From Fennellomyces sp. T-0311 (lineage: Eukaryota; Mucoromycota; Mucoromycetes; Mucorales; Lichtheimiaceae), in NCBI GenBank assembly GCA_025266875.1, contig JALLLT010000023.1, positions 1 to 64,000 of the forward strand: 64,000 bases of DNA. Direction: 5' to 3'. Positions 11,970-25,247 of this stretch are shown here, piece by piece (within the stretch, counting starts at the first letter, position 1; each line of letters starts with the position of its first letter). A program made the translations under genes and the position numbers. The notes under the pieces are model-generated. The model saw nothing but the letters and a program-made list of their open reading frames with translations. It made no database searches and had not been told where the DNA came from.

Positions 11970-14574
11970 ATGTGCAATGCGATGAATATGCTTTAATAAA
12001 GATGGCAATGCCAATGGTTATGAGCAAAAGCAATATGTATATGGATCCCATTAGCTATTAATCCTGTATTCAGAAAGAATTGAAGTCAGCGTTCAGGAAA
12101 AATTCAAAAGTGATCAAATTGAATTTTTATTTTTCTGAGGTGACGGTGTTGTCTATCATAACGGCGGATACCTCTATGCGTACCCTTTCTAAGAGATTTT
12201 GCAGCTCCCAAGGTCTCCGAGCTTTTCAAAAAAAAAATTGGAGGCTTTCCGGGTGAATTAGGGTCTCAGAATGCCCTTTGTGTACCAGTTTTTAGTAAAT
12301 GCTTACATAAATATAAATGAATTTCAAGGCTTTCTTGCTCGAGATAATCCGACCGTTTTCAGTTTGGAACTTCCGATTAACCTGCCTTTTTTTTTAAAGA
12401 AAAATTCAAACTGGTAACTGTCATTTTTATCTTCTTTATCATTGTTCTGAAGCAGGAGTTGAGCCTACAAAGTGCTATTAGTCTCTGATCAGTGTTCAAG
12501 GTATTTTTAAGCGGACAGCGACAGTGTTTCCTTGACATGGAAAGTATTTAAAGAATTTCATGCTATGATCTATCATCAAGTGTTAAGATTTTACAGGACA
12601 TCCAAGCTATTGCTATTACTTGATGATAAAAGGTCGCCAGTCGTTCAATATGGGGCTTATTAGTGACACCATCACAGTGAAGCAGATTTTATACCTACTT
12701 TGTCCTCGTGACCATCGTCAGACGTGACGTCAACCAATCTTTGGCAGGAATTTTTTGCTGCGTTGCTTCACTGTCATAGTGACAGGTGTGGGACCATTAT
12801 TCAATATCGGAAACATGATCACTTCAATCCCTATTACTTGTTACTTTGGTCTTTCAATGCGAAATGTACCGTATGGAGTCAATATTACGTATTCAGTACC
12901 CATGTGCTTTGATCATTGCGACAAGTACTTTAGGACTTGCTTCCGGTTTTTTGAGCTTTTCTCTTGGCGCTCTACTTTGATCGCCACCTGCATTCGCTTT
13001 TGCTCCGCATCTCAAGCATTCAATTATATGCTTTCAGCTTTGCTAGGTTGTATTTGGTGCTATCAAATTCACTTAGCAAGATAGATGGAAAAAAAATGAT
13101 GACATAATTAGTATTAGAGTCACGTTGTCAACTGTTTATCTGTTAAGTCGATCATCTGACTGTAGCGGAAGGCAGCTCGCATAGTGCTCTCAGATGTAGT
13201 GCTTCACTGTATATAGTCAAATATTCCTTAGATCATACTTCTAACATCGCCTAGGTTTTTATTACGTGTACTTGTCAGAAATTAGCACACTACTCGCACT
13301 ACTGTTGTTGTTTGCTGCACATCGCAGTACAGTGTAACGTGGGCGTGAGTTAGATTTCTTTTAGATAATTGCTACTATCTGACGAAGCTATCCGAATACC
13401 TCTCTGAAAAATAATCCTTGGATTTTCTTGTGCACTTGTTTACATTATGCATATCGGCATAGGGAAAGGATGCATCCGTAGATAACCTTATTGCCTTTAA
13501 AACGTCGCTTATTATATACTTTGACTATGATGCTAAAAGGACAAGGGACCAACTGAAACTCATTTGGTTTAATTGCACGATATTATGTAGTTGCTGCGCG
13601 CCGCATCCACCGCTCCAGCGCTGCATTACGTGCCTTGCATACACTAGTAACTATGATATGCGGAGTATCATGTTCTGTATGAGTTGTGAAAGAAGGAGTG
13701 TCATCTACAGGAAACTCACGTAACACACTGTATCCGAGTTGCTTGGAATTGCAAACCAAACTTGCAGAGTAATTTGAAGCGTAAAGTGACAAAAGAGTGT
13801 ATTGATGGATGATGCACCACATATTCCGATGTGCGTCTTGGTGCATGACGATATCCAAACTTTTTGTTACACGTGACGTATCAAAGGAAGTAGTACTACT
13901 GAATCCAAAGGTCAGTTTGTGTGCCGTACTCTTTAGGAAGTAGGTCTGTATCCGGGTGAACAGCCGAAATGTTATAAAAATATCCTCTCAAACAATCGTT
14001 TTTCCCATAAAAAGAGACTGCCATTGACTGATCCAAAAATGGTGGTGGCTGAGATACACAGCCTCACCATGTTACTTTTTTTGGTTCAGTCTTCTTCTTC
14101 TTTCGATCTGCACACATCTTGATAAACTATGCATATAATAAAACAACAAAAACGTTTCATCTCACTTCTGTATATACGTCAATATCTACTTCGCTTTGAT
14201 TTTTACAGAATAGTCGCATGCCTGTGTGCGGCCCGCCACGCATTATTGTTTAAGGAACGACGCCTTATCCGCACGTATTGTAGAGTTCTAAATCTCTCCT
14301 TGCATTTATGCGCGCCGCTTGTACCGAAGTGTATTCTCGAAGTCATGCAAAAAGGATCAAATGTAAAAAAAGTTCCCATCCCTCGTTGCGCCGCAAAAAA
14401 AAAAAACCATAGCGCCGCACCACTTCGTGTTACCTCCCCTGTATGGTACACAAATTGAGCTGCCCCGAAAAAAGATAAAAGTCAAACCGTCTCTTTATAT
14501 AAACCCCTTGTCGCGTTCAATCACTTTTTTTTTTATCTCCATCCCAAAAGTTTATTTCCAAAGAAAAGTAAAAG
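11970..14574. other. Gene-poor region with a possible coding relic
   Basis: There is no intact gene. A minus-strand remnant at 12913-13066 is listed separately. Another minus-strand frame at 13583-13858 ends in a plausible helical stretch (CKARNAALERWMRRAATT) but shows no family motif and I could not splice it further. The last 100 bp contain a TATA-like TATATAAA and pyrimidine tracts preceding the C2H2 gene at 14575. Confidence 0.45.
12913..13066 (-). pseudogene. Broken helical coding relic
   Basis: On the minus strand, two stretches read like one Lys/Glu-rich helical protein but in different frames. FDSTKYNLAKLKAYN ends in a stop near 13022, and DAEQKRMQVAIKVERQ continues after a one-base shift to a stop at 12913. 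No splice sites reconcile them. I cannot name the family. A transposase-like or coiled-coil protein is possible, and chance cannot be excluded for so short a segment. Confidence 0.25.
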
Positions 14575-15255
14575 ATGAATTCTACTGCTATCCATTACCC
14601 CATGCAGCCCTATGGTGATTTACCTGAAGAGTTTACTATGGAGCTGTTCAACGACAAGCAATTACCAATGTCGCCACCCCAAGAGGATTTTGGTTCATAT
14701 ACTTACTTGCTTCAATCGCAACCGGTGGACGCTCCAATGATGGTGCCAATGTGGGAGCCTTGGTACAACTGTCCCCAACAGCAACCAGAAACTATGTTTA
14801 CGTCCAACAGTTTTCCTGATGCTCCTTTGTCTCCTCCACTTTCGGTCTTAGCAGATGAGTTGATGGTAAACGAAGAGCCAGTATCTGCACCGGCATTGCC
14901 TATGCCACGCAAGAAACAGCCAGCGCAAGGCATCTACAGTTGTGACAAATGTACCAAGCACTTTACACGCCCTTACAACCTCAAGTCGCATATGCGCACG
15001 CACACCAACGAGAAGCCGTTTCACTGTAATGCTCCCGAGTGTCCCTGGAAATTCGCGCGTCCTCACGATCTGAAGCGACACCAATTGCTTCACAGTGGTG
15101 TAAAGCCCCATAAGTGCAGTCACTGCAACCGTAGATTTGCACGTCGGGACGCGTTGCGTCGACACTGGAAGGTAGACAGGGAGTGTGGGGAAGCAGTGGA
15201 GCGCGCCAATGCTACTGCACCCCAACCTCGCGGACGCGGACGAAAATGCCATTAG
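14575..15255 (+). CDS. C2H2 zinc-finger transcription factor, Crz1-like
   Basis: A single exon of 226 residues. The first 115 residues are rich in Pro, Met and acidic residues, as in an activation region. Three consecutive C2H2 fingers follow from Cys123 ([20 protein letters not shown]), with the second finger carrying a longer Cys-Cys spacing (CNAPECPW). The third reads [18 protein letters not shown] and is followed by a basic tail (PRGRGRK). The finger sequence and the DALRRHW-type third finger resemble calcineurin-responsive Crz1 proteins. I see no clear calcineurin-docking motif, so the pathway is inferred. A TATA-like TATATAAA sits about 75 bp upstream of the start. The gene converges on EMC1, with under 300 bp between the stop codons. 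Confidence 0.88.
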   Translation: MNSTAIHYPMQPYGDLPEEFTMELFNDKQLPMSPPQEDFGSYTYLLQSQPVDAPMMVPMWEPWYNCPQQQPETMFTSNSFPDAPLSPPLSVLADELMVNEEPVSAPALPMPRKKQPAQGIYSCDKCTKHFTRPYNLKSHMRTHTNEKPFHCNAPECPWKFARPHDLKRHQLLHSGVKPHKCSHCNRRFARRDALRRHWKVDRECGEAVERANATAPQPRGRGRKCH

Positions 15256-15546
15256 AAAAGCCTTCTTTATATAACCTTTTGTACATACATACCTTTTTCT
15301 TCATGCAACCTGCTTTAATTACGTACTCATGTTTTAACGATACCCAAGCTATGTGATATGGAATACAAACTTTTTCTTTCAGCAGTTCGTTCGAGAATGT
15401 TTGTGCCCAGTGTGGTTGTACAGTTGTGTTCTTCCCCTCAAACCAAAATGATCAACATTTAAGTTGGGGGACTTTGTATATATTTATAGCTAAGCAACAC
15501 AACTAAACTAACCGATCGATTCGATTTGAGCACGTCTTGACCATAT

Positions 15547-18500
15547 CTATTGCCATAAGGCATTAACACGTTTTCGGCGAACCATGGGACCAGCGATCGC
15601 AATGGCCACAACCAATCCCACAATAGTCATAATCAGCTGTGATTTGGAGAAGTCTTCGCTCAGGACATCGAATTGTCGACTAGGCGACGACTGTGTAAAG
15701 AATGTATCAAGTCCGTATGCGAAAACCACCGACGTTGATTCCAAGAGGGTCGGTGTCGTGATGATCCGTTTGATACCGAGTACCTGGAGAGGAAGTTTGA
15801 GTGACCATCGTTTTTAAAGTTTTTCCATTTGCGTTACCTCAAGTGAATAGGTCAGGAAGAGCTGACGTTCATCGGGAATAGGTGAATATGGTATCAGGCC
15901 TTCTTCCTGCTCTTCTTTCGATGGCTTATCTTTGGGCCGACGAGGATCCAAAAAGCGCTTATTCACACCCATGATTTGATTCGAAGTAAGGCCAACTATA
16001 GTGCTCCATAAGTACTTTTTGAGCTTAAAAAAAGAGAGCGCCACTTTTTCTTACACAGGATATCCTTGGTTGAAACGCCGTTACGCGTAATCGTCACACC
16101 TGTAGACTGAACTGCATAAGGGAAAGAATATGCCGATGACTGAATGTATGGTCGCACGTTGTCAAATGATGAAAAGTTCGAGCTGAATTTAGACGATAGT
16201 GAAAAAACTTCCTTTTCAGTAAAACGTGACGAAGGGAACTTTTCTCTCTTACCTGGCAATTCGTTCATTTTGGTATTCGCCCTCATAAAGTTCGAGGACA
16301 ACAGCTTGGTATCCTTTGTTGCGACTGTCGTTGCTAAAGAAGTGATAGACGACCCAATGCTCGGCCTGTACAACATGAACCGGGTTTTTGACTGCATCGA
16401 CGTTATGATGGACGGTTTCATAGAGCACAGTTCCTTTAACGCCATCAATCAATCGCACGGTGAGTGTGTTGCGTTGGGGTTGGGTTGTGATGACAGCAAA
16501 CATATGGGGATTCAGATACTTGTACATGACGTTGCGGTTGCCTAGCACACGACCTAGTAGCGCCACTTTTTCATAAGACTGGCGCTCACTGACCGCCACA
16601 ACCGATTCGTCCTTGGGAATATCGAAAGTCCACACCGGTTGGGCCGTCAAACTACCACGAAAACCTTCATGCACTTGGTAACCCTTGAAGGATCCGGTAC
16701 TCTGTTGTACAAAATAGAACTTTTCCAAATATGCTTGGAAACTCTGGCGCGCAGATTCTGTGTCGGGGTAAATATAGACACGGCTCGATCCAGCTTCATA
16801 AAGAGCTAGAATGTGGGTGTGTTCTTCAGCTTCTTCGATGGGGAGGCGCATTACCTTGGCAATACGGGTTTCGGTGATCAGCTGGGGGTCAAAGAAGAGC
16901 TGCATTTCCGGTGAGAGCGAGGAAGCGACATAGTCTTCACCGGTCAATGCGTTCAAGCGATAAAAGTGAGTTTCCTCGTAACCGGCGCCACCGGAATGAC
17001 CGATCACAACGACGAGTGGTGGGAGTTTCACAGACACGCTTCGCACGGCCACAACATGATCGAAATGGACGTTACCGAAATAACGACTCCAGACGGCTAC
17101 ACCAGCGTTTGATGAATCGCGTGCAATAACTTGACCGGTGGATGTGGCAGAGATCAGCAACTTGCGCAAGCCAAAATTGTCGCGGAAAAGATTGGTAGGC
17201 GTTGTCCCGTTAAAGCACCCTTGCTGCATGTCAGGAGTGGATTTTGGCTTTGCAGGGGCATAACGCGACAGGATCCACGCAGGCAGTCGCTGCAGCTCTA
17301 ATACGTGAGCCTGTAGACGGTGCCAGTAGCGTATGTAAGGGCTTACTGCCGCAGGGACTTCTTCTTCGACATCGGCCAATTGAGTCAATTGTCTCTCTGG
17401 CAAATCCATAAACTCGGTATCTGTAACATGTGCCATGGCCTCGTCACGCGACCACCTTAGTGAGCCGCCGTCGCCATACAGGAACGTCGAGCCGCTCTCC
17501 ATGACAACAAACGCGCGTAATGGTTCCACGCTGATCAATTTGGCATAGGCTACGTCGCCTGTAAGCGCAAAGTCGTGCTTGAGGTTGAGTCGTTCGCGCG
17601 AAAGCAGATCCAAAACAAGATTATTCTGAGAATGTTTTGAAAACCTTCCAACCTGGGAACCAGAAGCGTCGACAGCCCCGAATGACTCCTATTACTCGAT
17701 GTTTAAGTCGTCGAGTCCCCCCCCCAACATATGCGCTTTGTATATACCTGCACGCCCATATCCTCAATCAGGTCAATGCCCTTCTCGTTCACGCGGAAGG
17801 CCGCAGTGGCTACAGTCAGCGCGTCGTGGCCAAGGTTGTAGGCAGATAGAAACATCACGTCGTCTGACCCAGGCGCCAGTGCGACTGTTTCTGGGGAGGC
17901 CTCAGAAAATGACTGGATGGCCGCAACCAATGACTATATGAAGCAAGGGGGGTCATTTTAACAATAATACGTCAGTGATGCTTTATAAAAACAGGCCTAC
18001 ACATCTTACCAGCACAGAAGTCTTGTGCACTTTCTTGGAGCCAAGTTCATTCCATTTTACCGTGTCCTTCTCGGTCCATACCAGGAAACGGCCTAACAAG
18101 TGGACGTTGTCGGCCATAGGCACAGTGGAGAGCTTGACAGTGCTCTGCAGCTGGCCATCCTCGTAATTGAAGGTCGAAATAATAAACGACGTGTCGGATC
18201 GCTGTACGAGATAGACGACTTGATCCTGCACTTGCACAGCAACAACAGCACTACATGCACGTGTTGATCTGGTAAATTTCCATGTTGAGATGCCGAATGT
18301 TCGATTACCTATTGAGGGGAGCCTCCCACACTAGATGGTTCTGCGAGGTGCGCACGAGCTTACTCTTATCGGCAATGACAGCATCATCTAACAAAGCCAC
18401 AGCCGCCTTCCCTGGTCCATCTAGCGCGCGCTCCCATACTAACTGGCCTGTCATCGAGTTCCAGAACTGTGCCACCGATGCCTCAGATAAGGTCAGAACA

Positions 18501-18937
18501 CCTGCCATAAAATCAGTAAAAGCTTGTCCAACTTGGGTAATTGTTCATACCTGTGGCGGTCGCATGGAACTCGTTAACCGGATGATCCAACGCTTGTCGC
18601 CATACTATTGACACGGTTAAATTATGCTTCCGAAACTCTCTTCACAACTACCCGTTTACCAATATCGCCTGATTCGGTATCGAGTGATGCAAGTACATTG
18701 CGTTCAGTGCCAACAACAAGTCGAGATGTTCCGATCGGTGCTGCCCAACGCGATTTTCCTACCCAAGCATGATGCCTGATTGTCCATTTTAATTGAATCG
18801 TTCTCCTTACGCGTTCATTTATCATGGCCAATTTACCAATCTATAACACCTGCTTGAGACTCATAAATGGCATTTGATGGGGCTGAGCATAGTACGATAC
18901 CCAGTACCGGTAATAAGCATCGTGGCCATATACTCAT
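15547..18937 (-). CDS. EMC1: ER membrane protein complex subunit 1
   Basis: Ten exons join in phase to 945 residues: 18937-18837, 18775-18660, 18604-18551, 18501-18309, 18268-18010, 17933-17748, 17652-16253, 16182-16057, 16003-15838, 15783-15547. EMC1 is the large luminal subunit of the EMC insertase, which places tail-anchored and multipass proteins in the ER membrane. The start codon gives a clear signal peptide (CLLPVLGIVLCSAPSNA), then IYESQAGVIDWHHAWVG, a family hallmark. A PQQ-like beta-propeller part follows (SGDIVWRQALDHP; GTERNVLASLD). The C-terminal domain carries GVNKRFLDPRRP and YGLDTFFTQSSPSRQFDVL, then one membrane helix (LIMTIVGLVVAIAIAGPMV) and a short basic tail. Introns are 40 to about 95 bp. 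The gene starts 81 bp after the F-box gene ends. Confidence 0.95.
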
Positions 18938-19017
18938 GGCGTTTTGCTAATGTTAGAGGTGCAAAGTTGTACTGGGCGGACTTCACGCGTGTTAAAATCA
19001 ATGATGATTCCGCACTT

Positions 19018-19901
19018 TTATTCAAACACACTAAACTCGTCGTCTAGTTCTATTTGACGTAGCTCTGCTGCCTTTTTTTCCAACGATACATGCCGCCGCT
19101 TTTGATCATTCGCTTGTGGAGGTAGCCGTTTACGTTGACATCCAACACACGTGCTTTCACATATCCAACATCGTTGGAATCGATACTGACATGCCCAGCA
19201 ACTTGCCTCGGTTGATACTATCCGATTGCATTCCGCTATTGTCACATTTGCCATGGCCTCTTCCAGCGTTTGGCTGCTTGGAGATTTACTGCATACTCGG
19301 ATATCTAGCCGGACCGGGAACTTTGATATCCGATTCAATGTCTTTTGAAATGAGCCCAGATGTGGTTCGTTGTTCATGTAGTAATGGTATATATCTGCAC
19401 GCTCAAGTGGGATCGAATGTGGTTTTAATGTGCCGTTCTTTAAGAGCTCTTGCAAAACTTTGGTATCAGCTTCGAGATTTGTATTGAACCGTCGATGGCG
19501 GGCACTGAGATGACGCAGTTCAGGAAATTTGACAAGCATGATGATAAAGTTTATATTGTTGGGGTCATCATTTCCGTCCATAATCACCTTTTGTCATGGT
19601 TAGTTGCTTGGATACCGTTGCATGGCAACAAAATCATGTTTACCTCGTGGACGAGTGATCTTAAGCCATTAGTGTCTCTAAAACGTCGCAGCCCCGCATA
19701 CACCTGCGATAACGTGCAATGCTTTAGATCAATAACGATGCACCGCCACACTTGTCGGATCGCGAGTAAATGATAACGGAAGAACCGGCATGTGTCCAGC
19801 AAGTTCCATAACGTACACAGGTCAAGATGACTTGCAATGGCAGATATAATGTCAATGGGGTATTCGGTCAATGGTGTGCTTACTAATCCATCGTTGGCCA
19901 T
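19018..19901 (-). CDS. F-box protein
   Basis: Two exons, 19901-19644 and 19587-19018, join in phase 0 to 275 residues. An F-box-like motif occupies about residues 10-55 (LTEYPIDIISAIASHLDLCTL, then the DTCRFFRYHLLAIRQVWRCI segment). The rest has no leucine-rich or WD repeats that I can recognise. Around residues 200-235 there is a Cys-rich cluster (CWACQYRFQRCWICESTCVGC) that could bind zinc, and the C-terminus is a charged helix. F-box proteins bring substrates to SCF ubiquitin ligases through Skp1. The substrate here is unknown. It lies 81 bp upstream of EMC1 on the same strand, so the two may share regulatory sequence. Confidence 0.75.
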
Positions 19902-22670
19902 TTGAAGAAAAGAAAAAGGTTGTCAAACGGGCTCTCGAATAAAAACGGAGTTTTTAATTACTCGTACGCTTTCGATTCTCGAAACCTCTATCATAATCGG
20001 TTTGACAAATCAAATAAACCCGGCAACCGGGTTTTTAAGGCAGTATTGCAAGTTGAAGAAAAATCGCTGATGTCATTTTTTGGTTCCATTTTCATAAAAA
20101 ACAATTTTTTATGAAATGTTGACACCAACTGTTTCTCGACAGCGAATCACTGACTCCATATGTGTGATGCGAGCACTTTGACATACGAATCGGAAGGTAT
20201 GCCGGATACACGCACAGAATGTCACAGTTGGGCACATGATGTAGGCCGTACTTTTGATATTTATTTCATCGTTACCATAAATGTAAAAGGAATACTGCCT
20301 ATTAATTAGCAGGTTTCAAGTCATAACAATCATTTGATGCACATAATACATTTACTTCGGGTATCCTTATAAGCATTACCGATGTTATAGTGCCTGCGCA
20401 TGTAAAAAAGCAGGGATCATGAAAATATATATTCCAAACAAGGAAATATGACCTAAGTCTATCACGAACGGGGCACGATGAGGAGCACACACTATAATAA
20501 TAATGTATCAAATAGTTTATCTGGAATCAAATCTTCAAGAGATGAAGTTATCCCGTAGCACAGATTAGATTCCTGCACGGGCCATATATCTTTTTTTTGC
20601 AACCAATAACGAAAATCAATGCTCCTTCCATTCTTCTCTCGGAACTAAATAACCAATTTACTGCCAGCATATGACACACAGACTCAAAATTGTATCATCC
20701 CGGATACACAGACGAGCATTCCTCAGCTGACGAGCATGACTTATTGACAAGTTTAGGGGGAGAGGCTTGGGTATCACACTCCCCCCTTTCTGGGGACGAG
20801 GTCTTCTGATGTCAAGCAGGACAAACAAACGATTAACCACACCTCTAATGATATCTCTGCTCGTATAACGCGTTATGCACTAATCTGCAATGGATTATTT
20901 CCGTATATATAAAAAGAGCTTTTTATATGTATACATACTCCTTTTGTAATGAAGTCATTTCAAGGCAGGAATCTGCACGATGACTGCGAGTGTGTTACTC
21001 ATAGGTGGCAAATATGTACGTTTTGTCAACCGAAACCAAGATTTATATGAAGACGTCAATCAAACGCCGCGAGCTGAAGTGAACATTACTAAACTGTCCC
21101 AACTGCACTGTATACTTGAAGAGAAAAGCATTGGACTGTCAAAGATTACCATATTTGCAAAAGAAGATTGGCGAACTTTTTCGGATTAAAAAGAAACTTT
21201 GACGTCAAAAAGACATTTTGACGAAGGCATATAACGGATTGAATATCGGCTGTATGCATAAAAAAATTGAACAGCAGATGACTACGGCAAGTGACAAGAT
21301 GGAATTATAAAAAACTGATTATTTATAAGAGTTGAGAGTTTCACTTGAAAAAATTGAGCCACGCGTTTTTTTTAATTGATGAGATATATCTATTTGAAAG
21401 CGGCTGATCCGTTACCATTTGTTGAATAGTTTGACAAATTACGTAGGCAGTTTAGTTTGACTGGTTTCCTTCATGCAGCCTGCAAAAACAGTGCACGTGT
21501 ATATCAACATGTACGTGAAGCGCATTTTACTTGTTTGAGCACAAAAGTTGGCAGAAGAGAAACTGTTATGTATCACAGTAGAGGTGCAACAAGGCAATCC
21601 ATCAGTGATTGTGGGAATTTTTTGTCTTGCGGCGTCGAATTCAAATATAATTTTTTTCTGGTAGCAATGGAAACTAGCAGCATGATGACATACAGCTTAT
21701 ACTCATTACATTGACTTGCGGTAACGGAATATGTGCTTCTAACCTAGGAAGTAACAAATAGTCTTGTTACACGTACACCAAGGGGGTCATGATGATCGAC
21801 TTCCCATTTGATGGGATCGGTAGATGAGATATACTTTTTAACAAACAATGATACCACGACGCATTATGTTATGTTTGTTGACATCGGGATTAGTGTTCCG
21901 GGCCCTCATCACCAACTCATTCCGATCCGATATTTTTGATGAGGTGACCCCAAGCCTAATTTCATTTTAGGTTATATAAAAAATTGCAAGTCTTGCAAAG
22001 CGCCTTTTTTTTCATGCGGAGGAACCAAGGTTAAAGTAAGAGCATATCCGTTATATTTGTGTACTATGCGTTAAATTTATGATATATATATTAAATGTGA
22101 AACGCGCGTCGTTCGGTTTATGAGAAGTGTTGGAGTTATATATAGTCATGAATCATGTCTACTTTTTTTTTACTATTACAAGAGCTCATTGTAATGTGAT
22201 CTTTATTAGAAATGTACCGTCGTCGGCTTTCACCGCATCAAGTGAGCCGACCCCCACCCTTCGTCTCGATTGGAATCATCTTTCGGACTGAGATGAGATA
22301 GAACATGCAAGGTTCCAAAAGCAGTAACCTAATCTCCCTCCTCTCACGTCCTTTCAACGTCGGTCGCCCACACCCCCTTATTTTTTGAACGGTGTGTAAA
22401 TAGCCCGTCTGGGGGATGGCGCAAAAAGTGCGAAAAAAAAAAACGCGGCCCCCACTATCCTCCTTTTTAGTGTGTTCAAAAAAGTTACCGCCAAACGGAT
22501 GCTATTCTAATTACTGGTCGGCCACTTGCCTTTTGCATATATTTTCTGTGCCTTAACTTTGAGACTCCCTCCTCTTTCTTCTACAACACTTTCACCTTCA
22601 CTTTTTTCTATAACTGTATTATAGCTTTTTCTTATTCTTTTTTTTCCTGAACTACTAAGCAACAAATTAT
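19902..22670. other. Gene-poor intergenic region
   Basis: No recognisable gene in 2.8 kb. A 69-residue plus-strand frame at 20980-21189 follows a TATA-like CCGTATATATAAAAAG at about 20901, but its product has no recognised motif and no supporting exon. The last 400 bp before the Ste12 gene are C/T-rich with several T and A runs, as expected of a fungal promoter and leader. Confidence 0.5.
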
Positions 22671-24850
22671 ATGGCAAACGTAACTATGCCGACCGCCTCG
22701 GGTGGTCGTAACACCAGTAGCAATAACGATACGGCAATGATGAGCTTGCCGCGGCCGACGAACGACGACACGCAAGAACGGCTCAACCAGATCGACGATC
22801 TAAAGTACTTTCTGGCGACGGCGACGAACGATTGGGACCCCGAACGGTCTGTCAAGTCGTTTGCATTACCGACCGGCGAGAGCGTCTCGTGTGTGTTTTG
22901 GAACCACCTGTTCCACATTACGGGGACTGATATTGTGCGCTGTCTCGTGTTTCGTTTCCATGCCTTCGGCCGGCCAGTGTGCAACCTAAAGAAATTCGAA
23001 GAAGGCGTGTTTAGTGACCTACGCAACCTCAAGCCTGGCAACGACGCATGTCTCGAAGAGCCCAAATCCGAATTCTTGGATATGCTTTACAAGAACAATT
23101 GCATCCGCACACAAAAGAAGCAAAAGGTGTTCTATTGGTTCTCTGTTCCTCACGACCGCTTGTTCTTGGACGCGCTCGAACGTGACCTGAAGCGTGAAAA
23201 GATTGGGAACGAACCAACAAGTATGGCCGTCGCCGAGCCCGCCTCGTCCCTGTCGCTCGACTCCACCCATGAACTGTTTGACCAGCTGCGAAAGTCCATG
23301 GCCCTCTCCGCCGCTGCAACTGCGCACGCTCTCGAAGACGAAGCCGTGGTATCTTCTGGCAGATCCGATCATCGCCACCCCATTCTGTCCAATGCAGGTA
23401 AAGCCTGAATGAAAAAAACCGTTTTCAACTACTGTTGGAAAATGAGAATAAAACACACAAAAAGCACAATGACCAACCAATGATCGTCTCTTTTTTTTTC
23501 TATATTGTTGCCCCCTTGAATTGAACTAAAGACGAGACTGAGGACATGATGACTGACGACGACGAATGGACGACTATGGCGTGGACACCCAGCACGAGTG
23601 CGGCACCAGAACGAACGTGGCAACCGATGTACCGGTCACAGCAACGTAGCAACCTGTCAGACGAACCTGTCGAGCCGATATCGAACGCGATTGGCAGTCT
23701 AGACTTGGCTGAAGACGACACGTCAAAACAACTATTGCGCAGAAAATCCAAAGCGTTGTTCGGGATGGTGTCGTTGTTTGAAGGATCGGCTACATACAAA
23801 CAACGCCGACGCCGAGCTGCATCTTTGTCATCCACGTCGACGTCGTCGTCCATCGTGACTCCCCACCAGACAAGTACATCGTCAGGAGGGCCTATTCGGC
23901 ATCATCATCGTTCCACGTCCAACCCCGACCTAACGTTGATGCAGCAGCAGCTTTTTGTGCCTACGAGTTCGACGAGTAGTCCGCTTATCCAAAAGACTGC
24001 GCCACCGTTGCTGTCGACCACGTCGTACAACGCATTGGCCTCCGCGACCAATGCATTGGCCAGTCTAGGCGATGATGGGTCTGACCCGAACCGGACGTAC
24101 ACGTGTCCATTGGGTTCCTGCGGTCGTCTGTTCAAACGGCTAGAACATCTAAAGCGCCATTTGCGCACGCATACCATGGAGCGGCCGTACTTGTGTCAGC
24201 AGTGCGGCAAGCGTTTCTCCAGGTCCGACAATCTAGCCCAACATCGCAAGACGCATGATCGTTCCCGCTTGAATCAGAGTAAGAAGGACGACCATCAGGA
24301 TGGCGCAGGAAGTAGTGGCGGTGGTAGCGGCAACACGAATGCCCGTAGCAGCCATCCTGGTTCGGGTTATACTCACGGTGGCAGCACCGCTCAGCAGCAG
24401 CAGCAGCAGGGTGGCCCAGGTACGGGTCATTTTCCGCCCCATCAACAGTGGATGCCCCATCTTGCTGTGCCGTCGACTACATCCAATAGCCTTTGTAGCA
24501 GTAGAAGCAGCACCATGAGTCCAATGCATGATCCAGACTGGGACTTTCACAGCAAGCCTGTCAAGCAGGAGCCTCTCGCCGACTGGTCCGCTTCGTCTTC
24601 ACCAAACTGGCAGCAGCCCATGGTGCCCTATGAGCACAGTAAGCTGGCCATGATGCATCTTCAGCAGCAAAAGGTGCAGCCGCCGTTGAACGAGCATTAT
24701 TCAACGGGCTACTATGCGTTTCCACCCGAGGACACTTCATCGCTGCTTGAGTCGGATTACAACAGCACTGATTTCGCCGAGTTTTACACTGCGCACGCTC
24801 CTTTAATACCTACGACGTTCGTGAACGATTACTTGGTCGATCAGGTATAA
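22671..24850 (+). CDS. STE12: Ste12-type transcription factor with C2H2 fingers
   Basis: Two exons, 22671-23397 and 23532-24850, give 681 residues. The N-terminal STE domain runs from about residue 35 to 185 ([76 protein letters not shown]). Two C2H2 fingers begin at Cys434 ([19 protein letters not shown] and [17 protein letters not shown]), as in filamentous-fungal Ste12 rather than yeast Ste12. Between them are a basic [16 protein letters not shown] segment and an [10 protein letters not shown] motif. The C-terminus has Ser/Gly- and Gln-rich linkers. Ste12 acts at the end of pheromone/invasive-growth MAPK signalling in the nucleus. The 134-bp intron splits an Asp codon. Confidence 0.95.
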
Positions 24851-25247
24851 GTTTCCATACAAGTTCTTTTTTTGGCTTACATCTTCTTCTATGCCCCCCT
24901 CACGATAACAACCACTCTCATCATCGTCATTTATTCGTTCCCTCTTTCGTTATTATTATTATTCTCTTGTTGCCCTATAGCATATACACACCTATGAACT
25001 CATCCTTTTTCTGGCGCCAGTGAATCCTTATATATGTTATGACTCTTTCTATCTGTTTGTATACTCCTTCGTTTGGCCAGTTTTTAATAAAGAGCAAGAT
25101 ATATGTCAGATCATGGACTTTTCGGTTGCATGGAGACTTCCAGAGAGTCCGTGACACCATCTCGAATATACTCCGAAGTAAGATTTTTTCAATTCTTGTG
25201 CCCGCCGTTTTTTTTTTCCTTGCTTCCTTCTTTCCACAATACAAAAC
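24851..25247. other. Intergenic between STE12 and the transporter gene
   Basis: Pyrimidine-rich 3' region of STE12 followed by an AT-rich promoter for the transporter at 25248, including a T-rich stretch about 40 bp before the start codon. No gene or repeat is seen. Confidence 0.5.

Noticed and set aside
20980..21189. 69-residue frame after a TATA-like element
   Set aside because: No motif, no splice partners and no visible 3' structure; listed only in the gap description.
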